A stretch of DNA of 45,219 bases from Porticoccaceae bacterium (GCA_017858135.1 JAFMBY010000009.1:1-45219), one strand, 5' to 3'. Positions 27,233 to 37,154 are shown, counted from the first letter of the stretch. Translations and numbers: made by a program. The notes: generated by a model not told the origin, from the sequence alone.

Positions 27233-28581
27233 GCCGCCACCGCCATCACTGTTTGCTGGAAGCAACGTCCGCGCTCTTCGAAACCGGAGAACATATCAAA
27301 GCTAGCGCAAGCTGGAGACAGCAGCACAATATCACCGGGCTGAGCTGCCGCTCGCGCACAATCAACCGCGCTCTGCAGTGAATTGAGCCGCTCTATTTGA
27401 GTGGTCCCAGCAAGGGCATCGGCGATCAGTTCGGCGTCTTCACCAAACAGTACAACTAACTTAACAAACTTGGCGATCGGCGCCTGTAGCTCACTAAAGC
27501 TCTGACCCTTGCCCTGACCACCGGCAATCAAAATTAGGTTGGCTCGATCACTCTCACCAAAACCATTAATAGCGGCCACAGTGGCGCCAATATTGGTGCC
27601 CTTGGAGTCATCGATATAGGTAATATTGTCGACCGTTAGCACATGTTCGCAGCGGTGAGGCAGACCTTTAAAGTGTCTCAGAGTCTGCAACATGGCAGCC
27701 ATATCAAGGCCTGCGGCATGCCCCAGCGCCAGTGCCGCCAGGGCATTGGCGAGATTATGACGACCTTTAATCGCCACCTCAACGCTGCGCATCAGGGGCT
27801 TTAAACCATGGCCGAGCCAGCTTTCACCCTCTTCCTCAAGCAGACCGAAGCTGCCGAGGTCGGGTTTATTTAAGCCGATGCTGCACAGTTTGACCCCGAC
27901 TGATAGCAGCGGATTAGTCAGAGGATCCTGACGATTAAAAATAACCTGACTGGCGCCACGGAAAATGCGGTGCTTGGCGGCATGATATTGCTGCAACCCG
28001 GCGTAGCGGTCCATATGATCGGGGCTGATATTGAGCAGTGCAGCAATCGCCCCGCGGGTATCAGTGACCAGTTCAAGCTGAAAACTGGAGAGTTCGATAA
28101 CATAGAGTTGCTGCTGATTATTGAGCAAATCAAGCATCGGTGTGCCGAGATTGCCACCGATACCAACACTTAATCCACTGGCCTCAGCCATTTCGCCAAC
28201 CAGTTGGGTAACAGTGCTCTTGCCATTGGAGCCGGTAATAAGAATAACCGGCGCCTTTGTATGCTCTAAAAACAACTCAACATCGCCAAGTAATTTGACG
28301 CCCTGCTTTTGTGCAGCAACCAGTGCTGGTTCTTGCAAAGAGATTCCTGGGCTGACCACAACGCTGTCAAAACCGACCAACAGATCAGTCTCAAAGGGGC
28401 CCAACACAACCGAAACATGCGGATAGCATTCGCGGACTTCGGCGAGTCGCGGCGGCGCGCTGCGGCTATCAGCAAAGACAAAGGACTTACCGATCGATGA
28501 TAAAAATCGCGCAACCGACAGTCCTGTGGCACCCATGCCCAGGATAGCGATATTGCGATTAGTAGCGATCAAATCCGTCAT
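27229..28581 (-). CDS. murD: UDP-N-acetylmuramoyl-L-alanine--D-glutamate ligase
   Basis: The 450-aa Mur ligase adds D-Glu to UDP-MurNAc-L-Ala. It has the Rossmann-like start IAILGMGATGLSVARFL (11-27), P-loop TGSNGKST (116-123), the NISPDHMDRY metal-site motif and YIDDSKGTN in the central domain. Length is close to E. coli MurD (438 aa). It follows mraY by 34 nt and overlaps ftsW by 4 nt. Confidence 0.97.
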   Translation of the reverse strand: MTDLIATNRNIAILGMGATGLSVARFLSSIGKSFVFADSRSAPPRLAEVRECYPHVSVVLGPFETDLLVGFDSVVVSPGISLQEPALVAAQKQGVKLLGDVELFLEHTKAPVILITGSNGKSTVTQLVGEMAEASGLSVGIGGNLGTPMLDLLNNQQQLYVIELSSFQLELVTDTRGAIAALLNISPDHMDRYAGLQQYHAAKHRIFRGASQVIFNRQDPLTNPLLSVGVKLCSIGLNKPDLGSFGLLEEEGESWLGHGLKPLMRSVEVAIKGRHNLANALAALALGHAAGLDMAAMLQTLRHFKGLPHRCEHVLTVDNITYIDDSKGTNIGATVAAINGFGESDRANLILIAGGQGKGQSFSELQAPIAKFVKLVVLFGEDAELIADALAGTTQIERLNSLQSAVDCARAAAQPGDIVLLSPACASFDMFSGFEERGRCFQQTVMAVAA

Positions 28582-28615
28582 CTTGTTATTACAACTCTCT
28601 CTATTGTCTAATCGG

Positions 28616-29698
28616 TTAGCGAAGCTTCAGTGTGGCTAGGCCAATCAGCACCAGTACCACGGTAATAATCCAGAAGCGCACGATCACACGGGGCTCCGGC
28701 CAGCCTTTTAATTCGTAGTGGTGATGCAGTGGCGCCATGCGGAATATGCGTTTTCCGGTCAGTTTGAAAGACGCCACCTGCAAAATCACCGAGACCGTTT
28801 CTATAACAAAGACACCGCCCATCACGGCCAGCACAATCTCCTGGCGAATTATTACGGCGATCACTCCCAGCGCGGCACCGAGCGCCAACGAACCGACATC
28901 GCCCATAAAGACCATGGCGGGATAGGTGTTAAACCAGAGGAAACCAAGGCCAGCACCACAGAGTGCACCGGTGAAGATAAGTAGCTCACCAGCACCGCTG
29001 ATATAGGGAATATGCAGGTAGGAGGCAAATTGATAGTTGCCGGTCAAATAAGCCATGATGCCAAGTGCACCGCCGACTAGGACGGTTGGCAATATGGCCA
29101 GACCATCGAGACCATCAGTGAGATTGACGGCATTACTGGTACCGACAATCACGAAGTAGGTGAAAAGAATATAAAACGGTCCGAGATTGATGGCGACGTT
29201 TTTGAAGAACGGCACAATCAGTTCCAGCTCCGCCGGTGACTGCGCATTGGCAAATAGAAACAGGGCCGCAGCTAGGCCACACAGCGACTGCCAGAAGTAC
29301 TTCCAGCGTGCCGGCAGACCGCGTGGGTTTTTGTAGACCACTTTGCGATAGTCGTCGACCCAACCAATTAAGCCAAAGCTAAAAGTCACTCCCAGTACCA
29401 CCCAGACATAGGCATTTTCCAAATTTGACCACAGCAGTGTGCTGATAAACATGGCCATTAGGATCAGTGCACCGCCCATGGTCGGCGTGCCCGCTTTACT
29501 CAGGTGGCTCTGCGGGCCATCACTGCGTATGGCCTGACCCATCTGCAAACTGTTGAGCAGCTTGATCACACGAGGACCCAGCACCCAACAGATTGTCAGC
29601 GCCGTAATCACCGCAAAAATTCCGCGCAGGGTGAGGTACTTCACTACCGAGAACGGACTATAAAATTGACTCAGATAATCTGCTAGCCATACCAACAT
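28616..29698 (-). CDS. mraY: Phospho-MurNAc-pentapeptide transferase MraY
   Basis: The 360-aa polytopic enzyme forms lipid I from UDP-MurNAc-pentapeptide and undecaprenyl phosphate at the inner membrane. About 10 helices are evident, with [18 protein letters not shown] (catalytic Asp pair), [24 protein letters not shown] and [15 protein letters not shown], all diagnostic. Length equals E. coli MraY (360 aa). Its start overlaps the murF stop by 1 nt. Confidence 0.98.
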   Translation of the reverse strand: MLVWLADYLSQFYSPFSVVKYLTLRGIFAVITALTICWVLGPRVIKLLNSLQMGQAIRSDGPQSHLSKAGTPTMGGALILMAMFISTLLWSNLENAYVWVVLGVTFSFGLIGWVDDYRKVVYKNPRGLPARWKYFWQSLCGLAAALFLFANAQSPAELELIVPFFKNVAINLGPFYILFTYFVIVGTSNAVNLTDGLDGLAILPTVLVGGALGIMAYLTGNYQFASYLHIPYISGAGELLIFTGALCGAGLGFLWFNTYPAMVFMGDVGSLALGAALGVIAVIIRQEIVLAVMGGVFVIETVSVILQVASFKLTGKRIFRMAPLHHHYELKGWPEPRVIVRFWIITVVLVLIGLATLKLR

Positions 29699-31065
29699 CA
29701 GGATTTCTCCGCCAATAACATATCCACCACCAAGTCCATGTTTGAACTGCGCGAGCCTTTCACTAAAATAGTCACATCGCTGCGCTCAATTTCATCGAAC
29801 AGTGGCCCCTTTAAACTATCCATATCACTAAAATGCCTGCCATTGAAGACAGCGCTGGCATTGGCACTCAAACTACCCAAGGTGTAAAGCTGGTCAATAT
29901 CGGCACCCAAGGCATAGTCACCAACCTGGCGGTGCAATTGCTCTGCATCAGCGCCCAGTTCAGCCATATCACCAAATACCATTACTCGACGACCGGGACG
30001 GCTGGCCAAGACGTCGATGGCAGCTCGCACCGATTCCGGGCTGGCGTTGTAACTATCATCAATAATCTGGCCACCCTGAGCTAAGGCTTTAATCTGCAAG
30101 CGACGGGCTGGAGACTGAGTTGCCTCTAAGCCGGTTACAATTTGCTCAATGCTAGCGCCGGCAGCCACTGCACAGGCGGCAGCTGCGAGAGCATTGCTCA
30201 CCGAGTGACGACCGGGAACAGCCAAATTAACAACCTGACTCTCTACTGATGTGTCGGTGAACATATGCAGCGTAAATCGACAACATCCACTCTCCATCAA
30301 CTCAATATCACTGGCGCTTAAATCAGCGCCATCATCGTCGAGAGAAAAAGTAATACAGTCGCGGTCGCCAATCAGCTCCATCCACTCGGTTTGCCAGCTT
30401 TGATCGAGATTTACAATGGCGGTGCCAGCAGCATCTAAGCCACTGTAGATCTCGCCTTTGGCGGCGGCGATACCTTCAACGCTGCCAAAGCCTTCGAGAT
30501 GAGCGCTCTGCACATTGTTAATGAGGCTGATCTGCGGCTTGGCAATGGAGCACAGATAACTGATCTCGCTGGCGGCGCTGGCACCCATTTCCACAACGGC
30601 GAAATCGCTGTCCCGGTGCATATCGAGCAAGGTCAATGGCACGCCAATGTGATTATTAAAGTTGCCCTTGGTGGCATGAACCGTGCCCATGCCACCGAGA
30701 ATTGAGCTAATTAGATCTTTTACTGAGGTCTTGCCAGTGCTGCCGGTTATGGCAATTAGAGTGCCGCTGAAGGCTTCCCGCTGAAGCTGTGCCAGCTGAC
30801 CGAGAGCAATGGTGGTGTCTTCAACTACCCACTGCGGCAATGGTAGATCGGTATCCGCACTGGAGACCACCAGGCCGCAGGCACGATCCGTAACATCGGC
30901 GATAAATTCATGGCCATCCAGCCGCTCGCCGATCAGCGCGACAAATAGCTCGCCCGCTGCAATATTGCGGCTATCGATGGAGACGGCATTAAATTCACAG
31001 TCTGGATTGAGCAGGGTTCCACCAAAGCGGATAGCGGCATCAGTCAGGCGTAGATCATTAATCAT
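29698..31065 (-). CDS. murF: UDP-MurNAc-tripeptide--D-alanyl-D-alanine ligase
   Basis: The 455-aa Mur ligase adds the D-Ala-D-Ala made by Ddl to the UDP-MurNAc-tripeptide. The P-loop [12 protein letters not shown] is at 106-117, followed by [14 protein letters not shown] (substrate site), VVEMGAS and [12 protein letters not shown]. Length matches E. coli MurF (452 aa). It overlaps murE by 4 nt and mraY by 1 nt, implying coupled translation. Confidence 0.97.
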   Translation of the reverse strand: MINDLRLTDAAIRFGGTLLNPDCEFNAVSIDSRNIAAGELFVALIGERLDGHEFIADVTDRACGLVVSSADTDLPLPQWVVEDTTIALGQLAQLQREAFSGTLIAITGSTGKTSVKDLISSILGGMGTVHATKGNFNNHIGVPLTLLDMHRDSDFAVVEMGASAASEISYLCSIAKPQISLINNVQSAHLEGFGSVEGIAAAKGEIYSGLDAAGTAIVNLDQSWQTEWMELIGDRDCITFSLDDDGADLSASDIELMESGCCRFTLHMFTDTSVESQVVNLAVPGRHSVSNALAAAACAVAAGASIEQIVTGLEATQSPARRLQIKALAQGGQIIDDSYNASPESVRAAIDVLASRPGRRVMVFGDMAELGADAEQLHRQVGDYALGADIDQLYTLGSLSANASAVFNGRHFSDMDSLKGPLFDEIERSDVTILVKGSRSSNMDLVVDMLLAEKS

Positions 31066-32618
31066 TGCGCGCTACCCCGATTTTGCTGCTTTCCCTGCCG
31101 CTCCCGCCGCAGACGCAGCGCCGTGCGTGCCTCTGCCTGATCGCTGAAGGGCAACCTGCTGGCACCCACTATTTGGTAGGCCTCGTGGCCTTTGCCGGCG
31201 ATCAAAATAATATCGTCGACTGCTGCGGCATCTATGGTGTTGCGGATGGCGTCCCTGCGATCCGCTTCCGCAATAACCGTGCGGCTGATGCCCAGAAGAA
31301 CCTGATCAATAATTTGTTGCGGTGGCTCGCTGCGTGGATTGTCGCTGGTGACCACAACATGATCGGCAAGCATATCAGCCACTTTACCCATTTCAGCACG
31401 CTTACCCTTATCGCGGTCACCGCCGCAGCCAAACACCACCCACAGCTTGCCGCGGCATTCATTGCGCAGTGCGCGCAAGGCTTTATCTAAGGCATCCGGG
31501 GTGTGAGCATAATCGACAACGACTGATGGACGATCACTGGCGTCAACTAACTCCATGCGGCCTGGGACTGCATTTAATTTGCTCACAGCACTGAGAATGT
31601 CATCTAGCTTAAAGCCCTGCATTCCCGCCGCGCCAATCACCGCAAGTAGATTGGCAAGATTGAATTTACCCAACAGCGATGAGACCAGGCGGCCCCTGCC
31701 CCATGGCGTGACAATCTCGGCCCTGATTGCTGCGGCGCCAAGCTCGATGCGATCACAGTGAATATCCGCAGTGTGATTTTCAAAGCTGTAGGTAATGCCA
31801 TCAACCGCTGGATCGAGATTGGCTAGAATCAGACGCCCGACGTTGTCATCGAGGTTAATCACTGCGTGCTTCAGTCCAGACATCGCAAACAGTCGCGACT
31901 TGGCGGCGGCGTAATTATTCAGATCACCGTGATAATCAAGATGATCGCGCGTCAGGTTGGTAAAAATTGCGGTATCAATCTGCAGCCCGGCAATACGCCG
32001 CTGCACAAGGCCGTGAGAGGAGGCTTCAATGGCGACTCGACGAGCGCCAGCATCATGCAGCTGCGCCAGAATACGCTGCATGGCAATGGCATCGGGCGTG
32101 GTTAGCACGCCACTCTGGGTGCCTTCACTGTCTACCTGAGGCTCAACTGACGCGCTGCCGTAGCCAATGGTACCGACATAGCCAGCGGGCTCACCGAGCA
32201 GCTCAAAGAGATTGGCCAGCAACTGCGCACAGGTGGTTTTGCCATTGGTTCCAGTAATCGCCGTGACGGCCATCTGTCGCGACGGGTTGGCATAGAACTC
32301 GCCGGCGATATCGGAAACATATTCGGCTAAGTTAGCGACCACAATGACTGGCACGCTAGTTGCGACGGCTGAGCTGAACTCTTCAGCCACTTTGCCCTCT
32401 TCGACCAAAACAGCTACAGCGCCCCTATCAACCGCCTGAGCTATATACTTTGCACCGTCCGTTTGAGCGCCTTTTAAGGCGATAAAGAGATCGCCTGACT
32501 TAACCTCGCGACTGTCGAGAGCTAGGCCATGAATAGGCGTAGCGGGGCAGCGGCTGATATCGGGAAATGCGTTGAGCAAGTCTGACAAGCTTACAGTGAT
32601 GACCTGAGGTGAAGCCAT
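31062..32618 (-). CDS. murE: UDP-MurNAc-L-Ala-D-Glu--meso-diaminopimelate ligase
   Basis: The 518-aa Mur ligase adds the third stem residue. P-loop ITGTNGKTTCAQ is at 121-132, EASSHGL follows, and the DNPRSEPP motif in the C-terminal domain marks specificity for meso-diaminopimelate over lysine, as expected for a Gram-negative. AGKGHEAYQ is near the C-terminus. The start overlaps the ftsI stop by 1 nt and the end overlaps murF by 4 nt. Confidence 0.97.
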   Translation of the reverse strand: MASPQVITVSLSDLLNAFPDISRCPATPIHGLALDSREVKSGDLFIALKGAQTDGAKYIAQAVDRGAVAVLVEEGKVAEEFSSAVATSVPVIVVANLAEYVSDIAGEFYANPSRQMAVTAITGTNGKTTCAQLLANLFELLGEPAGYVGTIGYGSASVEPQVDSEGTQSGVLTTPDAIAMQRILAQLHDAGARRVAIEASSHGLVQRRIAGLQIDTAIFTNLTRDHLDYHGDLNNYAAAKSRLFAMSGLKHAVINLDDNVGRLILANLDPAVDGITYSFENHTADIHCDRIELGAAAIRAEIVTPWGRGRLVSSLLGKFNLANLLAVIGAAGMQGFKLDDILSAVSKLNAVPGRMELVDASDRPSVVVDYAHTPDALDKALRALRNECRGKLWVVFGCGGDRDKGKRAEMGKVADMLADHVVVTSDNPRSEPPQQIIDQVLLGISRTVIAEADRRDAIRNTIDAAAVDDIILIAGKGHEAYQIVGASRLPFSDQAEARTALRLRRERQGKQQNRGSAQ

Positions 32619-34372
32619 TATAAGCCCCCCTGCTTTGCCAAAATCACCGGTACAGCGGACATATTACGCTCGGCATCCATCGCATCTGGTGGCACCTGAA
32701 GAAGACGCAGAGCACTGCCTGTGACCTCGGAAAACACTGGAGCGGCAACCAGGCCACCAAAGTAATCTCCATCGCGCGGCTCATCGATCACCACGATGGT
32801 CACCAAACGTGGATCATTAACCGGAGCGAGACCGGCGAACGCAGACATATAGCGATGCTGATCATAGCCGCCACTGGCTTTGACTTTGTGCAAGGTGCCG
32901 GTCTTTCCGCCAACAGAATAACCATCAATCATGGCGCGCTTGCCGGTGCCCTGATCGCTGGCAGCGGTTTCCAACATATTGCGTACTCGCGCCGTCAGCT
33001 GTGCCTCAATGACACGCACATTTTCGGGTGGGCGGTCAGTCGCGACCATAGTGATTTCGTGGCGCAGGCCATTATTGGCGAGAATCGAATAGGCTCTAGC
33101 CAACTGCAATGACGATGCGCTCAAACCATAACCAAAGGCAAAGGTCGCCTGAGTGACAGGATCCCATTTGCGGTAACCCGGTAAGTTACCGGAGGTTTCA
33201 CCGGGGAAGCCACTGCCAATACCCTCACCAAAGCCCATGCGCTCAAACAGTTCGCGGGTAGTATCAGGGTTGAGTGCGAGTGCCAGCTTGGTGGTGCCAA
33301 CTTGGCTCGATTTATTAAGAATGCCAGTCAGATCGAGAGACCCATAGTCACGTGGATCAACGAAGGTTTTATAAGCGACTTTTAAATAACCTGGGCTGGT
33401 ATTAATCACCGTTTCTGGCTTAAATTTACCGCTTTCGAGCGCCGCTAAAATAGTAAATGGCTTAATCGTTGAGCCGGGCTCCATCATATCGGTGACGGCG
33501 CGATTACGAATCGAATCCGGACTCAGATTAGAGCGATCATTGGGGTTAAATGACGGCTGATTGACCATGGCCAACACTTCACCAGTGTGGACATCAAGCA
33601 CAATTACTGACCCTGACTTGGCCTGATGCTTTTGCACCGAGGCTTTTAATGCACGGTAGGCGGCATACTGCACGCGCAGATCAATACTCAGCCGCAAGGT
33701 GCTGCCGTGATTGGCGGGCTTGACCAGCGAAATATCTTTGATGACTCGACCAGCGAGATCTTTAACCACTTTTTTGGCGCCCGGCTCGCCACTGAGTACC
33801 GCATTGTAAGCGAGCTCCATACCCTCTTGGCCATCATCATTGATGTCGGTAAAACCAACCAGCTGTGCCGTCACTTCCCCTGCCGGATAAAATCGCTTGT
33901 ACTCCTGACGCCCAAAGACTCCAGGGATACGCAGGTCGAGAATACGGTCGGCCTCAACACTGGGTAACTGTCTGGCCAGATACATAAAGGATTTATTGCG
34001 ATAACGTTTAAAACGGCTGTCGAGCTGCGCCAAAGATAAGTTAAGCGCCTTGGCAAGTTTTACCCTATGGGCGTAGGTGGCATGTTCAGCGACACGTTTG
34101 GGGTTGGCGATCAGGGTGGTTACCGGTGTACTAACGGCTAATGGCTCTCCGTTTCTATCGGTGATCAGGCCGCGGTGTCCAGGAATCGTCTCCGTGCGAA
34201 TAGCGCGGGCGTCGCCCTGAGTCTGAAGAAACTCGCTGCCATGTTCCTCGCTGGGCATAATCTGGAGCTGCGCAATCTTGGCGGCAACGATCAGTGGCAG
34301 TGACCCTAGGATCAGCATTACAAAATAGTAACGCCAGCGCGGCAGGGTATTTTTTACCGATTTCTTGGCCAC
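32618..34372 (-). CDS. ftsI: Septal transpeptidase FtsI (PBP3)
   Basis: The 584-aa class B penicillin-binding protein cross-links septal murein. It has a cytosolic N-terminus, one membrane helix (about 13-33), a dimer/pedestal domain and a transpeptidase domain with the nucleophile S301 in STIK (301-304) and KTGT (489-492). The second motif, normally SxN, reads S355-S356-Q357, a Gln in place of Asn; the codon is CAA. The length and remaining motifs look intact, so I do not think the gene is dead. It lies 2 nt after ftsL and overlaps murE by 1 nt. FtsI partners with FtsW encoded downstream. Confidence 0.96.
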   Translation of the reverse strand: MAKKSVKNTLPRWRYYFVMLILGSLPLIVAAKIAQLQIMPSEEHGSEFLQTQGDARAIRTETIPGHRGLITDRNGEPLAVSTPVTTLIANPKRVAEHATYAHRVKLAKALNLSLAQLDSRFKRYRNKSFMYLARQLPSVEADRILDLRIPGVFGRQEYKRFYPAGEVTAQLVGFTDINDDGQEGMELAYNAVLSGEPGAKKVVKDLAGRVIKDISLVKPANHGSTLRLSIDLRVQYAAYRALKASVQKHQAKSGSVIVLDVHTGEVLAMVNQPSFNPNDRSNLSPDSIRNRAVTDMMEPGSTIKPFTILAALESGKFKPETVINTSPGYLKVAYKTFVDPRDYGSLDLTGILNKSSQVGTTKLALALNPDTTRELFERMGFGEGIGSGFPGETSGNLPGYRKWDPVTQATFAFGYGLSASSLQLARAYSILANNGLRHEITMVATDRPPENVRVIEAQLTARVRNMLETAASDQGTGKRAMIDGYSVGGKTGTLHKVKASGGYDQHRYMSAFAGLAPVNDPRLVTIVVIDEPRDGDYFGGLVAAPVFSEVTGSALRLLQVPPDAMDAERNMSAVPVILAKQGGL

Positions 34373-34374
34373 TG

Positions 34375-34656
34375 TTATTGCTTCACCATTATAATTTCCT
34401 GAGGCTGCGGACTGTGCATATCAAGACCTTCCATCGCCATTGTCTCGATTCGCTGCAGCGATCCCCAGGCACTCTGCTCAAGTAAATATTTACCGTAAGC
34501 TACCTGCAGTTGATTCTTCTCACGCTCGAGAGCAGTCAACTGGTCATACTTTTGCCGACAGACGTGACTGACATACGCCACGGCCAGTGCACTGCTCAAC
34601 ACAACAACCCAAAGCAGTGAAATCTGCAGTGAGTCGCGACCGCGCATATCACTCAT
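34375..34656 (-). CDS. ftsL: Cell division protein FtsL
   Basis: The 93-aa bitopic protein has a short cytosolic N-terminus, a membrane helix (about 10-29, LLWVVVLSSALAVAYVSHVC) and a periplasmic coiled coil (LTALEREKNQLQVAYGKYLLEQ). FtsL joins FtsB and FtsQ and activates FtsWI. Sequence conservation in FtsL is low; the call rests on topology, coiled coil and the fixed position between rsmH (4-nt overlap) and ftsI. Confidence 0.93.
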   Translation of the reverse strand: MSDMRGRDSLQISLLWVVVLSSALAVAYVSHVCRQKYDQLTALEREKNQLQVAYGKYLLEQSAWGSLQRIETMAMEGLDMHSPQPQEIIMVKQ

Positions 34657-35582
34657 GCAACACGCTCGGCGACACGCATTACCGCGCTGCGCGAGCGCAC
34701 ATTGCCATCGACTTCGGTGTTTTCAGGCTTGATAGCCTTGCCAATCTTTTTTAAGCGAACACCGCGCTCCACATCCCTGACCGGCAGATTTTTTGGCAGC
34801 TTGACGCCACGCTCTTGGTCGCGAATGAAGCGCTTCACTTTACGGTCTTCCAACGAGTGAAAGCTGATCACCACCAAACGGCCGCCTACCTGTAACAAAT
34901 CAATCACCTGTCCCAATAGCGCACTGAGGTCATCCAATTCGCGATTGATAAAAATCCTGATCGCCTGAAACGCTTTCGTTGCCGGATGTCTGCCGCGCTC
35001 CCATGCCGGGTGCGCCTCTGCCAATATTTTTGCCAACTGCACCGTTCTGGTTATCGGCGCAATGGCTCGCTGGCGAACCACGGCTGCTGCCATGCGTCGT
35101 GCAAAGCGCTCTTCACCGAACTCTTTGATCACCTGAGCAATCTCCGTTTCTGCAGCACTGGCAACCCACTCGGCAGCTGACAATCCTGAACTGGTATCCA
35201 TGCGCATATCCAGCGGACCATCGCGCATAAAACTAAAACCGCGCTCGGCCTGATCCAATTGCGGCGACGAAACACCCAGATCAACCAGCACGCCGGTAAT
35301 CTCGCGGCCCTCGACCCAATCGCCCATATCGGCAAATGAACCGTGCACAATGGTTAATCTGCTGTCGTCGGCGAAACGCTCACGACCCGACTCAATGGCC
35401 TGCGGGTCTTTATCAATCGCTAGCACCCTACCGCTATCCGACAGTCGAGAGAGCAACTCTGCGGTGTGTCCTCCACGACCAAAGGTACCGTCTACATATA
35501 AGCCATCTGGATCGGTAACCAGCGCATCAACTGCCTCATGTAGCAAAACCGTCGTGTGCTGTGGTTTTTCAATGTCGTCCAT
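34653..35582 (-). CDS. rsmH: 16S rRNA (cytosine1402-N4)-methyltransferase RsmH
   Basis: The 309-aa SAM-dependent enzyme (old name MraW) methylates N4 of C1402 in the ribosomal P site. SAM motif I is YVDGTFGRGGHTAELL (about 29-44), followed by AIDKDPQA, the GVLVDLGVSSPQLD motif and VVISFHSLEDRKVKRFI. Length is that of E. coli RsmH (313 aa). It is second in the dcw cluster, 9 nt after mraZ. Confidence 0.97.
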   Translation of the reverse strand: MDDIEKPQHTTVLLHEAVDALVTDPDGLYVDGTFGRGGHTAELLSRLSDSGRVLAIDKDPQAIESGRERFADDSRLTIVHGSFADMGDWVEGREITGVLVDLGVSSPQLDQAERGFSFMRDGPLDMRMDTSSGLSAAEWVASAAETEIAQVIKEFGEERFARRMAAAVVRQRAIAPITRTVQLAKILAEAHPAWERGRHPATKAFQAIRIFINRELDDLSALLGQVIDLLQVGGRLVVISFHSLEDRKVKRFIRDQERGVKLPKNLPVRDVERGVRLKKIGKAIKPENTEVDGNVRSRSAVMRVAERVA

Positions 35583-35591
35583 TGCAGGGCC

Positions 35592-36059
35592 CTACCAAGA
35601 GAGATTCTTCAATGCGTCTGACATATTGTCGCGATCGAGAAGCATGCCTCTGTAAGTTTCTTGCGATTTTTCGCGCTCAGCATTCCAATTATCTTCAGAC
35701 CAGATCTCCAGGCGCTGCGTGCGCCCTACCAGCACTAGCTTTTTCTCCAGCTGCGCGTAACCGCGCAATTCTGGCGGAATCAGAATCCGGCCACTGCCAT
35801 CAACCAGCAGATCTTTGGCCTGACCCACCACAAAACGGCTGAGCATCTCGGCGAGATCATCAAGAGCCGGCAAGGCGGCGACTTTTTCTTCGAATTTTTT
35901 CCATTCAGGCAGCGGTGACAGCGTAAGGCAGGTAGACTTCATGTCGATGGTGATAACCAACTCACCAGCGCAAATTTCGTCGAGCACGGGACGGTAGCGG
36001 GTCGGAATTGCCATCCGGCCCTTGGTATCCATATTAATTGGATCGCTACCCTTAAACAC
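35592..36059 (-). CDS. mraZ: Transcriptional regulator MraZ
   Basis: The 155-aa protein has two SpoVT/AbrB-like half-domains, marked by DTKGRMAIPTRYR (about 12-24) and DGSGRILIPPELR (about 87-99). MraZ forms a ring-shaped oligomer that binds repeated TGGGN boxes and represses its own dcw operon in E. coli. It is the first gene of the cluster. The matching triple box is just upstream (36095-36119). Confidence 0.96.
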   Translation of the reverse strand: MFKGSDPINMDTKGRMAIPTRYRPVLDEICAGELVITIDMKSTCLTLSPLPEWKKFEEKVAALPALDDLAEMLSRFVVGQAKDLLVDGSGRILIPPELRGYAQLEKKLVLVGRTQRLEIWSEDNWNAEREKSQETYRGMLLDRDNMSDALKNLSW

Positions 36060-36094
36060 TTTTACCCCTTTTTATTGTTGTAACTAGCTAAATT

Positions 36095-36119
36095 CGCCAC
36101 TTTTCGCCACTTTTACCCA
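36095..36119 (-). promoter_or_regulatory. MraZ operator: three direct repeats
   Basis: On the minus strand the sequence reads TGGGT-AAAAG-TGGCG-AAAAG-TGGCG: three TGGNN boxes each separated by 5 nt, the 10-bp period known for MraZ binding sites. The first box matches TGGGN; the other two have C in the fourth position. It lies 35 nt upstream of the mraZ start, downstream of the likely promoter, consistent with autorepression. Confidence 0.82.
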
Positions 36120-36126
36120 TATGTGT

Positions 36127-36155
36127 ACACTATTCACAGCAAGGGTTAAAGTCAA
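36127..36155 (-). promoter_or_regulatory. Likely mra (dcw cluster) sigma-70 promoter
   Basis: On the minus strand a TTGACT -35 hexamer (5 of 6) is followed by a 17-nt spacer and a weak -10, TAGTGT. The start of transcription would fall near 36120, next to the MraZ boxes. The -35 is good, the -10 only partial. Confidence 0.5.
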
Positions 36156-36265
36156 GCCTCACGAAGGCCTGAAAAAGTGAATAAAATCAGTAAGTTCCGG
36201 CAATATCATGAGTTTGTGACAGGTAGCTCAGAAGGGGTTAAATATTTAGCAATATAAAACATAAG

Positions 36266-36302
36266 GCTAAAGCTAGAAGTTAATGTAACTTCTAGCTTTA
36301 GC
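36266..36302 (-). terminator. Perfect 17-bp inverted repeat, likely rnpB terminator
   Basis: GCTAAAGCTAGAAGTTA and its exact complement flank a 3-nt loop. On the minus strand, downstream of rnpB, it is followed by CTTATGTTTTAT, a moderate U-rich tract. It could end the rnpB transcript before mraZ. The stem is long and AT-rich compared with typical terminators, so another role is possible. Confidence 0.6.
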
Positions 36303-36388
36303 TGGTTTTAAGAATAATTTTTACGTTTTTTAGATCTTTATATATCTAAATGGAATAGCTAATCCGAGTGGGTTCGCTACTAAGAATT

Positions 36389-36770
<382 letters not shown>

Positions 36771-36776
36771 GGCGCG

Positions 36777-36782
36777 ATGATA
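36777..36782 (-). promoter_or_regulatory. Probable rnpB -10 element
   Basis: TATCAT on the minus strand lies 7 nt before the P1-defined 5' end of rnpB, followed by a GC-rich discriminator (CGCGCCC), as often seen for stable RNA promoters. No convincing -35 is visible. Confidence 0.45.
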
Positions 36783-36851
36783 GCACAGCTATTGGATTAT
36801 CACGCCCTTAAAGATCCATCGAAATTGCCAGTGTCGCTCGAGACTGTAACC

Positions 36852-37115
36852 CTACTCTTTTAGCAGAGGATGATCGGATGGCAATTGACGAGAGATCCAC
36901 AGTGCCAGCTTATGCCGCATATTGGGATCGCTGATATTGTCTTTGGCCAGTGGCTGAATTAGCTTATCTTGCACCAATACCTTGTAGATAAACTCAACCT
37001 TGAGCTTGACCGCATCCGTCTCTTCAATCTCGCCGTAGGCACGCTTCTTGGCATATACCGCACCAACTTGAAGTGCCTTCTTAAACAACTCTGCTTCATT
37101 GGGTAGCTTTGACAT
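36852..37115 (-). CDS. Small conserved protein, DUF5062-like
   Basis: The 87-aa soluble, mainly helical protein has LPNEAELFKKALQVGAVYAKKRAY at the N-terminus and the C-terminal pattern DKLIQPL...PNMRHKLALWISRQLPSDHPL. From memory this resembles DUF5062 proteins of vibrios and other gammaproteobacteria, whose function is unknown. It lies 39 nt downstream of purL on the same strand and may be read with it. AGGAGGC precedes the ATG, a good RBS, which supports it as a real gene. No catalytic motif, cysteine pair or membrane segment is visible. Confidence 0.75.
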   Translation of the reverse strand: MSKLPNEAELFKKALQVGAVYAKKRAYGEIEETDAVKLKVEFIYKVLVQDKLIQPLAKDNISDPNMRHKLALWISRQLPSDHPLLKE

Positions 37116-37154
37116 CGCACAGCCTCCTAGCTATCTGATTTAGCCTGTAAAAAT

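Larger units (their letters stand above)
36060..36388. other. Intergenic region between mraZ and rnpB
   Basis: The 329-bp stretch has no credible coding sequence. It holds the triple MraZ box, the likely mra promoter, a 17-bp perfect inverted repeat (36266-36302), and a weaker 7-bp hairpin TTTAGAT/ATCTAAA (36329-36350). Base composition is more AT-rich than in the flanking genes. Confidence 0.75.

Noticed and set aside
27233-27265. Upstream start for ftsW
   Set aside because: It lies inside murD; ATG 27232 gives the ATGA overlap typical of this cluster.
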